A DNA stretch of 64,000 nucleotides. Source: Pseudopithomyces maydicus (lineage: Eukaryota; Ascomycota; Dothideomycetes; Pleosporales; Didymosphaeriaceae). Positions within the stretch are counted from its first letter, which is position 1; every line of letters starts with the position of its first letter. Positions 50,341-59,477 of the stretch are shown here, in pieces. The notes beneath the pieces were generated by a model. The model was not told the DNA's origin. It was given only the letters and a program-made list of their open reading frames with translations, and did not search any database. Where the stretch lies: contig JANTUC010000016.1 in assembly GCA_026873275.1 (NCBI GenBank), forward strand, positions 372,001 to 436,000, written 5' to 3'. Made by a program: the position numbers and the translations under genes.

Positions 50341-51519
50341 ATGGCTCAACGGAAAAGCAAACATTCAAGAACAAGAGGTAAAATAAATTGTGTGCTACCA
50401 CTGGGTGTTTAGCAACAAAAACATCTACTCCCGCCGATCAAAGGACCAAAAGTTGGCCCTTTCCAGAAGCCGCGTTTCCAATCCTTTTCAAATTTCCAAA
50501 TCGAATCAATGATTTCGGAGCCATTTCAACGTGGAGATGATGGAAATTATGTTTTGAAAGCGAATTTAGGAGGTAAAACCTACGCTATCAAGATAGTGAG
50601 TCATGTACTCTCTTGTCTATCAATATGTTTATGCAAAGAGTCAGAATCAGAGTTGATATTGGCAAGAACTCAGTTATCAAAATTTCTTCTTACTACCATG
50701 ACAAACCCTTTCAAGACGTACCTCGTTTCACATAGAAATAAATCATTGCTGCTACCTTTTAAACAGTTATTTTAGGCGTAAACATGAAACTTGATTTCTG
50801 ACCTTCACTAGTTTCATATCTACGACAAAAGAGAAGCTCGCTTCCGCTTCTTCCCGTCTGATAACGAACTCATATCCGACGAACTTCTTGTTGGTAACCT
50901 AAAACCTTCTACGCCGAGTGCCGGGCTTATCGCCTCCTCCAAGAAATATCCAACACCCGATAAACCAGAAGATCAAAGAGTAAAAACTCTTGCTACCGAA
51001 TGTTACGGATACATATTCATTTCCAAGACTGATGCTGACGCCCTCTCATCCCAATTTGAGACCTTCGACATACTGCAAGACAGCCAAGACGCAGACTGCA
51101 ACGTCCGTACCTTAGTGAAACAATACTATCCATTGCGGGAATAAAGCCCAAGGTAAGGTCTGTCAAAAAAATGATTCAAGATCTAAAAACCATGAATGAG
51201 AGTGGTCTATATCCACTTGACGTTCGCGTGGAAAACTATCCTGGTGGATTGCTGGTGGATTGCTGGTGGATTTTGGCCAAGCACTTACGGTGCCGAGCTG
51301 TGTGTTCGATGTTGTGGACAAAGATATTGCGGAAGGAGTGTGAACGGGGGTGTATTCGAATTTGATGAGATAAGCAAGAGCGCGGGGATTTGGATGCGGC
51401 TACGTGGTTATAACGAACAGGTGTGGGCTGATAGGACAAGAGCAGGAAGAGCCGAAGAAGGCGCCGGCGAGTTGGTGATGCTGAAAGGGAAGAGTGCCAG
51501 AGCTGCTCCAATATGGTAA
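50341..51519 (+). pseudogene. Fta2-like (Sim4 kinetochore complex) pseudogene
   Basis: Pieces in different frames follow the order of the Fta2 family, a kinase-fold-like subunit of the fission-yeast Sim4 inner kinetochore complex. They are LPPIKGPKVGPF (about 50430-50465), YVLKANLGGKTYAIKI (about 50550-50597), LATECYGYIFIS (about 50990-51027), then MIQDLKTMNESGLYPLDVRVENY with GGLLVD (51171-51260). A plausible intron starts at GTGAGT (50598). Lesions are an in-frame TAG at 50410-50412 (one C-to-T step from CAG), a one-base shift near 51130-51145, an 11-bp tandem duplication at 51243-51264 that shifts the frame out of a GGLLVDFGQAL-type motif, and another shift near 51330-51340. Fta2-like proteins form accessory families in many filamentous fungi, so this is probably a dead accessory copy and not the organism's only kinetochore gene. 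Confidence 0.6.
51243..51274 (+). repeat. 11-bp tandem duplication in the Fta2-like pseudogene
   Basis: GGTGGATTGCT occurs twice back to back (51243-51253 and 51254-51264) and is followed by GGTGGATTTTG. The extra 11 bp is not a multiple of three, so it breaks the frame at the conserved NY.GGLLVD motif. It looks like a slippage event. Confidence 0.85.
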
Positions 51520-51847
51520 AGGGAAAAGGATAAACACGCATGTGTTTCTTTGTGCAAGTGAATACGGACAGTAAGCAGCATTCGTGATGATACATCTATT
51601 CGCTCCTCCGCTCACATTTCTCGCAAGCCATGGATGTGGAATGCTTCTGCCTTATCATTCGGCTAATTTGATTTGTCTATCAAAGTAAACTATCCGCAAG
51701 TGAAGGCATGCTGCCCTTCAACCAACAGCACGTGACGCGGCAGCTTAGTTTTTCCACTGCGGTGACTGTTATCCGTTTGCTCACCGCACAAACTCTCCAA
51801 TCTACACAATACCCCGCACGTAGAGGTTGTGCGCCTGCATCGCAATC
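51520..51847. other. Intergenic, promoter side of the next gene
   Basis: Unremarkable sequence between the Fta2-like relic and the gene starting at 51848. No frame or motif is supported. Confidence 0.4.
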
Positions 51848-52910
51848 ATGTCGCAGGATACCGAGGGCAATGGCTGGGTCAATGACTGGATCACCAACAA
51901 CATTGATCTCGCCTTGTTCAATGACGAGGAGCCACAGACACGTGAGCTGAGGGCGGTATTGGCTGAACGGTAAGAGCTTATTAGTCTAGTGCTGAATGTT
52001 TTTCGACTTATCTGACGGCAACTAGGAGACTTGATCATGTCGAGCAACACATGAAACAGACTGGCACCCTTATTACCTTCATTCAAGGAGAAGACTTTTG
52101 GACTGTTCCTTGCACATCCGTCACCCACACATCCATCACGATGCGGAAGAGGGTTTCGGAGCAATTGGGAATCCTAGCGAAGGTATGTGTGAATCCAACT
52201 GCTCCTCACTTGGTGATTGTGAGGCGAGGCTCTCTGCAGACAAGAGTCCGATCCACAGTTAACAATCCAACAAGCGCCCATATAAAGATGCTGTATGAGA
52301 CGATACTGATCAAACGTAGGCCGAAATGGATGAGACGATCGTGTGTTTCCAGTTCCAGGACGATGAATCCCAAGCGAAGAGAAAAATCGAGCTCCCCCAC
52401 TTCAACAAGTTCATCATCAACATTATCGTCTTGTTCTGGAACATCCTACAACTTCCTGGACTTGGAGAGATTGAGCGGGTCGCAAAAGACAACAACACGT
52501 CCGCAATTCTTACTCTGGTCTCATTGATGGAAGCAGCCCGTTACTTCGATGATGCAGCCCTGATGAACACCGCTTTGGATACACTTCGTCGCTATATCAA
52601 GAAGTCCGAGTTTCGCTTCCGAGATTTGCTGTTCGCCTTGCACGGAATGTTCAAGGATGCGAATCAGTCCGCTCGTGTGCTTAATGGCCCCAAAAAGCTG
52701 CTCTTCACCGCTGCAATCATGCGACCAAAGCAGATCTTCCAGCTGCTGGTGCTCCGTGCGGATGACGATCAGGATGAAGCCCACAAAATCTGGGAGTCGT
52801 TGAAGGAGATACCGGCGTTCCTCGATACTTGGCAAATTGCCACCTTGTGGCTCATGAATCGCTCCGAGCACCCCTTCGCAGTCAAGATCCGACCAGGTCG
52901 TGGGGATTAA
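51848..52910 (+). CDS. Hypothetical protein, three exons
   Basis: I build exons 51848-51969, 52026-52182 and 52320-52910, giving 289 residues. Introns are GTAAGA..AACTAG and GTATGT..CGTAG, and both junctions keep the frame (AERRLDHVE; GILAKAEMDE). The first Met follows no longer frame. The N-terminus is acidic (NIDLALFNDEEPQT); the middle has a hydrophobic helix-like HFNKFIINIIVLFWNILQLPGL. The C-terminal half is helical and charged, with EAARYFDDAALMNTALDTLRR and a short basic tail. The alternating layout after RKRVSEQLG is loosely like BTB-type fungal proteins, where a beta-strand core is followed by helices, but I cannot assign it. It is intact, unlike its left neighbours. Confidence 0.75.
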
Positions 52911-52968
52911 TCGCATACTGCACCGCGCGACAGTGCGGTCAAGCCGCAATGACCAGCCCATTGGTAGT

Positions 52969-53031
52969 TCGGATAATGTAGTGGTTAGACACTCTGAATG
53001 ACATGACATGAATTCTCGGTCCCGCGTCTGA
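52969..53031 (+). tRNA. tRNA relic, too short to function
   Basis: GTAGTGGTTAGACACTC is a textbook D-arm/A-box region, TCGGATA and CGTCTGA can pair (with wobbles and one mismatch) as an acceptor stem, and AATTCTCGG looks like the 3' half of a T-arm. Only 63 bases separate the stem ends and the 5' half of the T-arm is missing, so part of the anticodon/T region has been deleted. I call it a truncated tRNA pseudogene; chance similarity is possible. Confidence 0.35.
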
Positions 53032-53216
53032 TGCACCAGATGGACAAGATCACTAGATTTATCAACTCGATTTTACCCCATATTTGATACATACACTCCC
53101 CCACAAAGCGCCGTCACACTAAAGCCAACCAGCGAACCCAACCTCAACTCCCAAACTGCTCTTTTCCCACATATTCAGCACACTTTCTACTCTACACAAG
53201 ATATCACCCCCTCTCT

Positions 53217-54216
53217 CTAGATGGTGAGGTTATAGATCTTCTCGATATCCTTGAGCTGCGCCTCAAAATCAATCTCCAAATCCTTCAACCGCCCATCGTT
53301 GAATCCGAACACCCACCCGTGCACAATGGGATATCCATTCTCCTTGTACGCCTGCTGCACGGCGGCCGTCTTGATCACGTTGCGGGCCTGCTCGATGACG
53401 TTGAGCTCGACGAGGCGGTCGTAGCGCTGGGACTCGTCGGGGATGGCGCTCAGCTCCTTGTCGTGCAGGCGGTAGACGTCGCGGATGTTGCGCAGCCAGG
53501 GGTTGAGTAGGCCGAGGTCCTGGGGCGTCATGGCGGCCTTGACGCCGCCGCAGCCGTAGTGGCCGCAGACGACGATGTGCTTGACGTGCAGGTGGCGCAC
53601 GGCGTAGTTGACGACGGACATGACGTTGAGGTCGGTGTTGCAGACGAGGTTGGCGATGTTGCGGTGGATGAACATTTCGCCGGCCTCGAGGCCGGTGATG
53701 GCTTCGGCGGGGATGCGGGAGTCGGAGCAGCCTGGGGGGAACATGTTCAGTTTGGAGCTTGGGGAGCTTGGAGACGAGTTCATCGGAGATATACATATGG
53801 GGCAGGGGTGCGGGTTGGAGGGAGATGGGAGACAACATACCGATCCAGAGATACTCCGGACTCTGACCCGCGCTCAGCTTCTCAAAAAACTCTGGGAATT
53901 TTCTCTTCTGCTCCTCGGCCCACTTCTTGTTGTTCTCGAAGATGCGGTCATGGCTCTGCTGGAGGTACCTGCGCACGTCTTTCCTGTCTGCCTCGGCCAT
54001 GTTGGGCGAGCGGGTGGTTCCCGTGGTTGCAAAGGCTCTCCTGAAGGCTGCTGGGGTGAATTGACGCGGTGCTGACGCCGATGTCGCTCTCGCGGGAGAA
54101 GAAAAAGCAGCGGATGCAAAGACGGAAGAGAGAGGAGAGGAAGAAGCTGGAGCGGGGTGCCACGGCTTTAACGTGCCCCTCCCAACGTGGGGTGCCCTAC
54201 CCACCAACACACGCAT
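53217..54216 (-). CDS. Beta-class carbonic anhydrase
   Basis: It interconverts CO2 and bicarbonate with a zinc ion. Exons 53841-54216 and 53217-53731 join across a 109-nt intron so that WIG runs into CSDSR; the product has 296 residues. The zinc and active-site residues of the beta class are present: C127, D129 and R131 in CSDSR, and H183 and C186 in CGHYGCGG. The first ATG (54216) gives an Arg/Ser/Ala-rich, acid-free N-terminus typical of mitochondrial import. A second in-frame Met at residue 73 (54000, MAEADRK) starts the conserved enzyme and could give a cytosolic form. An open frame extends 48 codons above 54216 but is probably leader. It is divergent from the DUF3253 gene. Confidence 0.92.
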
Positions 54217-54514
54217 GACCTCGATTTGCTGCGGCGCCTGTCGGTTGAGAAGGCCAAACGCCAACACACCCCCGTTGCCCGTGTCGTTCTTCGCAGTCTG
54301 TTGAGCCGTTCCGATCGCGCGGCTGCTGATTGGCCTGATCTGAAGATCTGCAGGAAGCACAGGGATGCAGCAAAGGCCCGCTAAGCCATGTGTTCATCTA
54401 GTTTGCTGCATCTCGGTCGCCAAGCCACCAGCCAACCCTCTTGTCACCTCTTGCTCGTTTCTTTTGCGTTAGATACGCTGCCCCTCGGGATTGGCCACAG
54501 AGTTTATCGGAGAC
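54217..54514. promoter_or_regulatory. Shared divergent promoter region
   Basis: These 298 bases separate the start codons of carbonic anhydrase (minus) and the DUF3253 protein (plus), so both promoters must fit here unless one overlaps its neighbour. I see no clear TATA box or known operator. Confidence 0.5.
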
Positions 54515-54856
54515 ATGATACTTGACGACGAGCAGAAGGAGATCCTCCGGAGGCACCTGAAGTACTTGTTAAGCCGCCGCGCCTATCCGAAGACCATCTG
54601 TCCGTCCGAGGTCGCGCGTGCATTGGACGACGAGGAGCTGGGGAAGCTCGACTGCTACCACTGGAGGGACTGCATGGAGGACATCCGGGCACTTTGCTGG
54701 GAGATGCGGGCGTATGGATCCGTCGAGATATTGCAAAAGGGCGAGGTGGTAAAAGCCAAGGCCATTGACGACATAGCGGGGCCCATCAGAGTCAGGTACA
54801 AGAAGGACGTCAATCGCAAGGAGATGATAGAGGGAGACTTTGTCGAAGAGTATTAG
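54515..54856 (+). CDS. DUF3253 family protein
   Basis: Intronless, 113 residues from the ATG at 54515; eight further open codons upstream begin with TTG. KTICPSEVARAL (about residues 27-38), a Trp-Arg-Asp centre, VEILQKGEVV and the closing GPIRVRY match the small DUF3253 family, common in bacteria and fungi and built like a winged helix. Its biochemical role is unknown. Length agrees with the family. It shares a promoter gap with carbonic anhydrase, and its end lies 140 bp from the convergent dysferlin-domain gene. Confidence 0.8.
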   Translation: MILDDEQKEILRRHLKYLLSRRAYPKTICPSEVARALDDEELGKLDCYHWRDCMEDIRALCWEMRAYGSVEILQKGEVVKAKAIDDIAGPIRVRYKKDVNRKEMIEGDFVEEY

Positions 54857-54995
54857 TGTATGTATGGCCAACTATTAAGAATGTACGTGAAGCTCAACGT
54901 GTACGAGTAGCTTCTTCGCCGGGGTATCAATGACAAGTTATTCTCTCCGCTCCTCCCTCGAAATAGCGCCAAGCGCGTGGCCCCCTCTCCCCAAT

Positions 54996-56117
54996 CTATG
55001 TCTCACTTGCTTGCGCTTCTGTCGCTGCCGGGGCTTTCGCATGATCCGCTCCGCTCGCATCGATGCCCTGCCATTTCTCGTCCCAGCCAGCGTTAGGATC
55101 GGTCGCATTGCCTGCAGCACCTTCTTCAGCTAGCTTCTTGATATCGCTCCAATACTCCAGCTTCTTACACTCTGCATCAGCAGCCTCCACTGCCTTGAGC
55201 AGGTTATTGATCCTCCTTTCCTCCGAGTCGTTCTCGGGCTTGCCATTCTTCTTGTGCAATTCTCGGTGTTCGCGGGCGTCATCGATGGTTTCCATGAGGG
55301 TGGACAGGAGCTGGCGTCGGGAATTCTGGAAAACAAGAAGAGACATTATCGTCGGAATCTGTTGGCTTTAGATGGGTATCAGAGAAGAAGTAGCAGGGCA
55401 ACAGACCTGCTCAGCGAGATAATACAGCTCTTCGCCGCCCTCTTCGATGAACTTGTTAATGAGGACGATTTTTTCGCGATCAATGGCTGCCCTCTTTAGC
55501 TTTGCCATCAACGTTGGTACATTCTTGACCTCGTCATCTAACGACGACGAGTCTCCGCTGTCATACGGGCTGGACTGCCCCGTTGGGCTTGTGAGCCCCC
55601 TGGCGAGCGTGGTGCCAACACTAAAAGTATCCCCGAACAATCTTTCGTTGACCTTGGACTTGGGTGGTAATTTCTGCTTCACTCGTTTCCTCAACCAACG
55701 CCTCCTCCGCACGAAGCTGTGGAACCAGGGGTGGTTCCCATGCCAGGCAGCGCCTCGGAACCACAGACTGTATTGCCATCCCTCTTCGTCCACGTCATGA
55801 CTCATGTCGACATACCAGCTCTTCCACTCCCAAACCCAACTGGGGTCTGGGACCTGTGCATTTGTGATATTGACTGGCGACGGTTTGAATTTCGCATCTA
55901 CCCAGGGGGACTGGTCGATTTTGAGGTTCCATAGCGCCCTCGAGGAGAAGAGGGGTAGCCCGAAGACGAACCAGCCTCGCTGGTTCTCATATAGTATGTC
56001 GATGTGTACGTCGGGTGTTTGTGGCGGTCGCTGAGCCTGCTCTTCAGGCTGCGTGGCGTGCTCGGGGATGTAGTCCTCATCGGCACGGTCGACGAGAGAG
56101 ATATGCTGCTCCGTCAT
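54996..56117 (-). CDS. Peroxin/Dysferlin-domain protein
   Basis: Exons 55407-56117 and 54996-55325 give 346 residues; the 81-nt intron joins YLAEQ to NSRRQ. The N-terminal part carries the W-rich Dysferlin repeat pair: YENQRGWFVFG with LFSSRALWNL (DysF-N), then WVWEWKSWYVDM with DEEGWQYSLWF and FVRRRRWLRKR (DysF-C), spanning about residues 39-145. A Ser-rich linker and a charged coiled-coil tail follow. The layout resembles fission-yeast Mug65 and budding-yeast Spo73, which act in sporulation and membrane shaping, and not the membrane-spanning Pex23/Pex30 proteins, since no transmembrane helix is visible. The exact role here is inferred. Confidence 0.8.
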
Positions 56118-56690
56118 GTCTTGCGTCCGTCGTGTTTCCCGTAGTACAGCCTAACGTGGCGACGGTATCCAATCTATGCGGGCGTTTATTTTTTGCTGTT
56201 TGTTTATATGTCGAGTAGGCTTCGCGCCGTGCTACCGGGGAAGCATAGTATGTCGATGCAACTGTGGTTCAGGGTGATGGCAGGACCACTCAAGGGCGCT
56301 AGGAATTAGGGGCAGCAGCGGACCAAAACCATATGGCTGCAATGCAGAAAATGACAAAAACCGGTAGATGACTGATGGACAACTCGGTAAATGCGACCCG
56401 CTACCAGCACTTGGTACACGGCGCTTTCCAAGTAGAAAGTGACAGAAATATGGAGACGACGCGGATGGATCGATGGCCAGGATTCATCGATAGTTCGCGC
56501 CCTGGACCGCGGCGCAGGCCCGTGCTCAAGCTGGTACGTCATTATGCGATGCGCTTCCTTTCCTTGAAAGGCACCCCGCCCATAAGTACCTCCCGAGCTC
56601 CTCCCTGCAGGCAATCTGTCCATCAAACCACCTGTTCACGCACCAAATCAACATCCTCCTTACCCCAAACAACTCCCACATTCACACACA
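56118..56690. other. Divergent intergenic region
   Basis: Promoter space for the dysferlin-domain gene (minus) and the small protein gene (plus). A CA-rich stretch (CACATTCACACACA) directly precedes the ATG at 56691, as is common in fungal leaders. No gene seen. Confidence 0.5.
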
Positions 56691-57263
56691 ATGGCTGGAC
56701 GACGAGTCGGAACCCTTGCTGCCGCCTTCGGTGCTGGCGGCATTGGCTACTACCTGTACAGCGCAGGCGGAGACCCGAAGCTTGCCGAGAAGAAGTTTGA
56801 GCGTGTGTGCCATTCCCATAGGTTCCGGTGCATTTCGCTAACGAGCTGTTAAGACGATGCCGCTGAGGCCGCACGGAGAGTGAAGGGTGACTATCCCGGC
56901 CAGGACAAGGAGGCCAAGAAGGCGGGCGAGGAAGCGTACGAGGCTGTTCGCGCAAGGGCACAGAGCTTGGTGAGTGCCTACGAGACCATTCAATTTCATC
57001 GGATCCATTATACGATGGTCGCCGCGTTGATACGATGAACGTGGACTGACGTGATGCGATAGGCCAATGACGCCAAGGCGGAAGCTGACAAGGCCGACGC
57101 GAAAGTGCAACAGTACAGCGCCGATGCGAGGAAGAAGTTCGAGGAGCTCAGGCAAGAGACAGGCCGTGAGGTCAACGCCGCAGCGAACAAGTTCGACAAG
57201 GCAGTCATTGATGAGACGCAAAAGGCAAAGGGCTGGTTCAGCGGATGGTTCGGCTCAAAGTAA
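56691..57263 (+). CDS. Small calcofluor-white-hypersensitive-type protein
   Basis: Three exons (56691-56802, 56854-56969, 57063-57263) give 142 residues. A glycine-rich hydrophobic start (LAAAFGAGGIGYYLYSAGGDPK) looks like an N-terminal membrane anchor. The rest is a charged, alanine-rich amphipathic helix (ANDAKAEADKADAKVQQYSA) ending in KGWFSGWFGSK. This layout matches small fungal proteins annotated 'calcofluor white hypersensitive protein', with LEA/apolipoprotein-like helices; their location is thought to be mitochondrial or endomembrane. The name does not establish a mechanism. Both introns are GT..AG and keep the frame. Confidence 0.75.
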
Positions 57264-58027
57264 ATGGCTGTTGAGTTGAAGAGATAATTGGCGTGGTTTA
57301 CCCCTTCTGCATGCGACCCGCGGGTTTAGGAGTTTGTTCGGAGTATGGCATGTTGCCTCAATTTGATTTGCTTTCCCTTCCTCATCATTGCTACGCTCTT
57401 TACGGCCGTGTCTGAGTGCGTGTATGCGATCGTCTTCTGAAGAGATATTGAATGTATGTGATGAGTAGGTGTGTGACACATGGGCAGTCTGCATAGCAGG
57501 TGCTAATTACAAGGTGGGGTTTTATTATTAGCGACAATCCGGTATTCTCTTTATCGAATTGGTACGCCCATGGCAACGGGGCACGGAGACCCAGGCTTGA
57601 ACATAGATTCGGTAAAGGGTGGTGCTCGTATCCTATGGGTTTGTCGAATGGCCGTTACAGCTGACGGTGTAGCAGAGTTCGTTTAACCAGAGCCCTACGC
57701 CTCCCCGCTAAGATGATTATCAAGCCTTGGGAACATTTGCGATTGATAGGTGAATGACGATCCTGGAAAATGTGTCGTCAAAGCGCGTTGCGCCGCGGTT
57801 ACGCGTCGCTCATTGGCCAGCGCGCGACCCGCACGCGAAAAGACGCGTCCCTGCACGCGCTAGTGCCGTTTCGCCAGCTCCTCGGCCACATAATAGCCGT
57901 CACCTCCCCCTCTCCCCTCTCAATCCACCCATATCGCCATTCTCACTATTTCTCTTCTCCAGCAGTCGACCACCGACCTCGCTGCGCTGTATTCCTTCTA
58001 CTTGTATTCCTTCGAACTCCCATCGCA
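57264..58027. other. Intergenic, promoter and leader of CDT1
   Basis: A CT-rich stretch (about 57895-58000) lies just before the CDT1 start, typical of a fungal core promoter or leader. ACGCGT occurs at about 57799 and again at about 57842; this is the MCB-type motif of G1/S genes, so cell-cycle control is plausible but unproven. No separate gene. Confidence 0.5.
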
Positions 58028-59164
58028 ATGGCACCCATAGACACAACGGCTGCTGCCCTGCCAACCGAGCTAGTCAATCTCCTCGCGCTGCACACATCCT
58101 TTCTCACTGCGCTGTCGCTGCACTTCGTCCACAACGGAACCGGTTCGCCGGTCGATCTGAGAACCCTCACCGAAACCACCACATCTGTCTGGCGCCATCG
58201 TAAAGTCACCTACGATGACATCCGGCTTTGCGTCGGCGTCCTCGGCTCCGGCCCAGCTGCGAGAAACAACCCCTTCCACCTCTCCGACTACGGCCGCGGA
58301 AAGATATGTCTCGAGGTCAGCGACGAGTACAAGTTAGCGGCAGGGCTATCACAGATGAACGAGGAGGCACTCAAGGTCATGTTCATGGAGAGCTTGGACC
58401 ATTTGTGGAGACAGTGGACTGTTGCAGGACAGAGCACACAGCCAAAGGCAGGCGCCAGAGTTATTGCAACCCCAAAGAAGCGTGGACGCGGACGTCCTAA
58501 GCGGAGCGACCTGTCCCAGCCCACCATCCAGGCCTTCATCGACGAGCCCTCAATCTCAAAATTCATCGCCCAGCTTCCGCACGCAGAAATTACAACATGC
58601 GAATCCCTCACCGCCATCGCCCCACTGCAAGAAAAGGGCCGCAAGAGACTTCGCGAGTTCAAAGATAGCGTGCAGCATGGCCGCGCAATGAAGAAGACCC
58701 GTGAGACCACAGGGAAGGAGAACGAGCCCGCTCAACAGGCGGCGCAGACTAAGATGACAGACTTCACGTCCGTCCGCAAGACCAACCTTCTGGATCGTAT
58801 TCTCGCCAAGGAAGCTGCCGCCGCTTCGGGCCCGAAGCCCCTCTCTCCGGCAGAACTACAGCGGAAAGCTGCGCTCCAGCGCTCAGAAGACGTGCTTAGT
58901 GTTCTCTCTCTCTTGTGCGCCAGCAAGGGCCCCGGCCTCCGGGTTTCCTTCTCGATGAATGCGCTTCTGCAAAATCTCCAGAATTCCATCCGCATACCCA
59001 TTTCCAAAGAGGAGGCCCTGAAGTGCATCGAGGTCCTCGCAAACGAAGTCACTCCTGGTTATATTTCCGTCGTGAGAATGGGCGCGCTTTCGAGCGTGGT
59101 TGTGAACCAGGGCATGAGGCCTATGGATGTCAAGGGGAGACTTGTTGCACTAGGCGCGTATTAG
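58028..59164 (+). CDS. CDT1: DNA replication licensing factor Cdt1
   Basis: Cdt1 brings the MCM2-7 helicase to origins in G1. It is intronless, 378 residues from the ATG at 58028; the frame is open for 86 codons upstream but those look like leader. Residues about 10-105 follow the central Cdt1 fold (LHTSFLTALSLHF, WRHRKVTYDDIRLCVGVLG). A basic AT-hook-like KKRGRGRPKR sits at 150-159. The C-terminal winged helix runs from about 255: DRILAKEAAA, ELQRKAALQRSEDVLSVLSLL and IPISKEEALKCIEVLANEVTPGYIS, the MCM-binding domain. Between the folds are a KEN box (230-232) and QTKMTDFTSVRK (240-251), close to a PIP degron. Regulation by APC/C and CRL4-Cdt2 is inferred. Confidence 0.85.
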   Translation: MAPIDTTAAALPTELVNLLALHTSFLTALSLHFVHNGTGSPVDLRTLTETTTSVWRHRKVTYDDIRLCVGVLGSGPAARNNPFHLSDYGRGKICLEVSDEYKLAAGLSQMNEEALKVMFMESLDHLWRQWTVAGQSTQPKAGARVIATPKKRGRGRPKRSDLSQPTIQAFIDEPSISKFIAQLPHAEITTCESLTAIAPLQEKGRKRLREFKDSVQHGRAMKKTRETTGKENEPAQQAAQTKMTDFTSVRKTNLLDRILAKEAAAASGPKPLSPAELQRKAALQRSEDVLSVLSLLCASKGPGLRVSFSMNALLQNLQNSIRIPISKEEALKCIEVLANEVTPGYISVVRMGALSSVVVNQGMRPMDVKGRLVALGAY

Positions 59165-59477
59165 CGTTCTATATTTCTTGTATCACCACTTCTCGATTTT
59201 TTAATTGTTGTCTTGTCCAGCGTTATTAGCGGGGAAAGGGCAATCCGTCAATTGTTCTCACATGCATCACCCTGGCGTTTGGAATCATCACCGGAGTTCC
59301 TGTCCTGTTTGCTGTCTTTGCACATATATTATATAGCATTTACCACACACATATATACCTACCACCCATATTAATCGGACACTCGTCAATTCCAATCCAC
59401 CCTCATGCTACTATATATACTTGCTCTCCCATCAATGCATTCATCCGTCCATCCATCCATTCCCACGCCACTCCCCT
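59165..59477. other. Intergenic, 3' of CDT1
   Basis: AT-rich downstream sequence with short ATATATA runs around 59325-59360. No frame of interest. Confidence 0.4.

Noticed and set aside
53269..53731. Arg/Pro/His-rich continuation of the first carbonic anhydrase frame
   Set aside because: Reading past the intron in the wrong frame; the true second exon is in another frame and carries the zinc ligands.
57770..58027. 86-codon N-terminal extension of Cdt1
   Set aside because: Upstream part is CT-rich leader with no resemblance to Cdt1; MAPIDTT at 58028 begins the conserved fold region.
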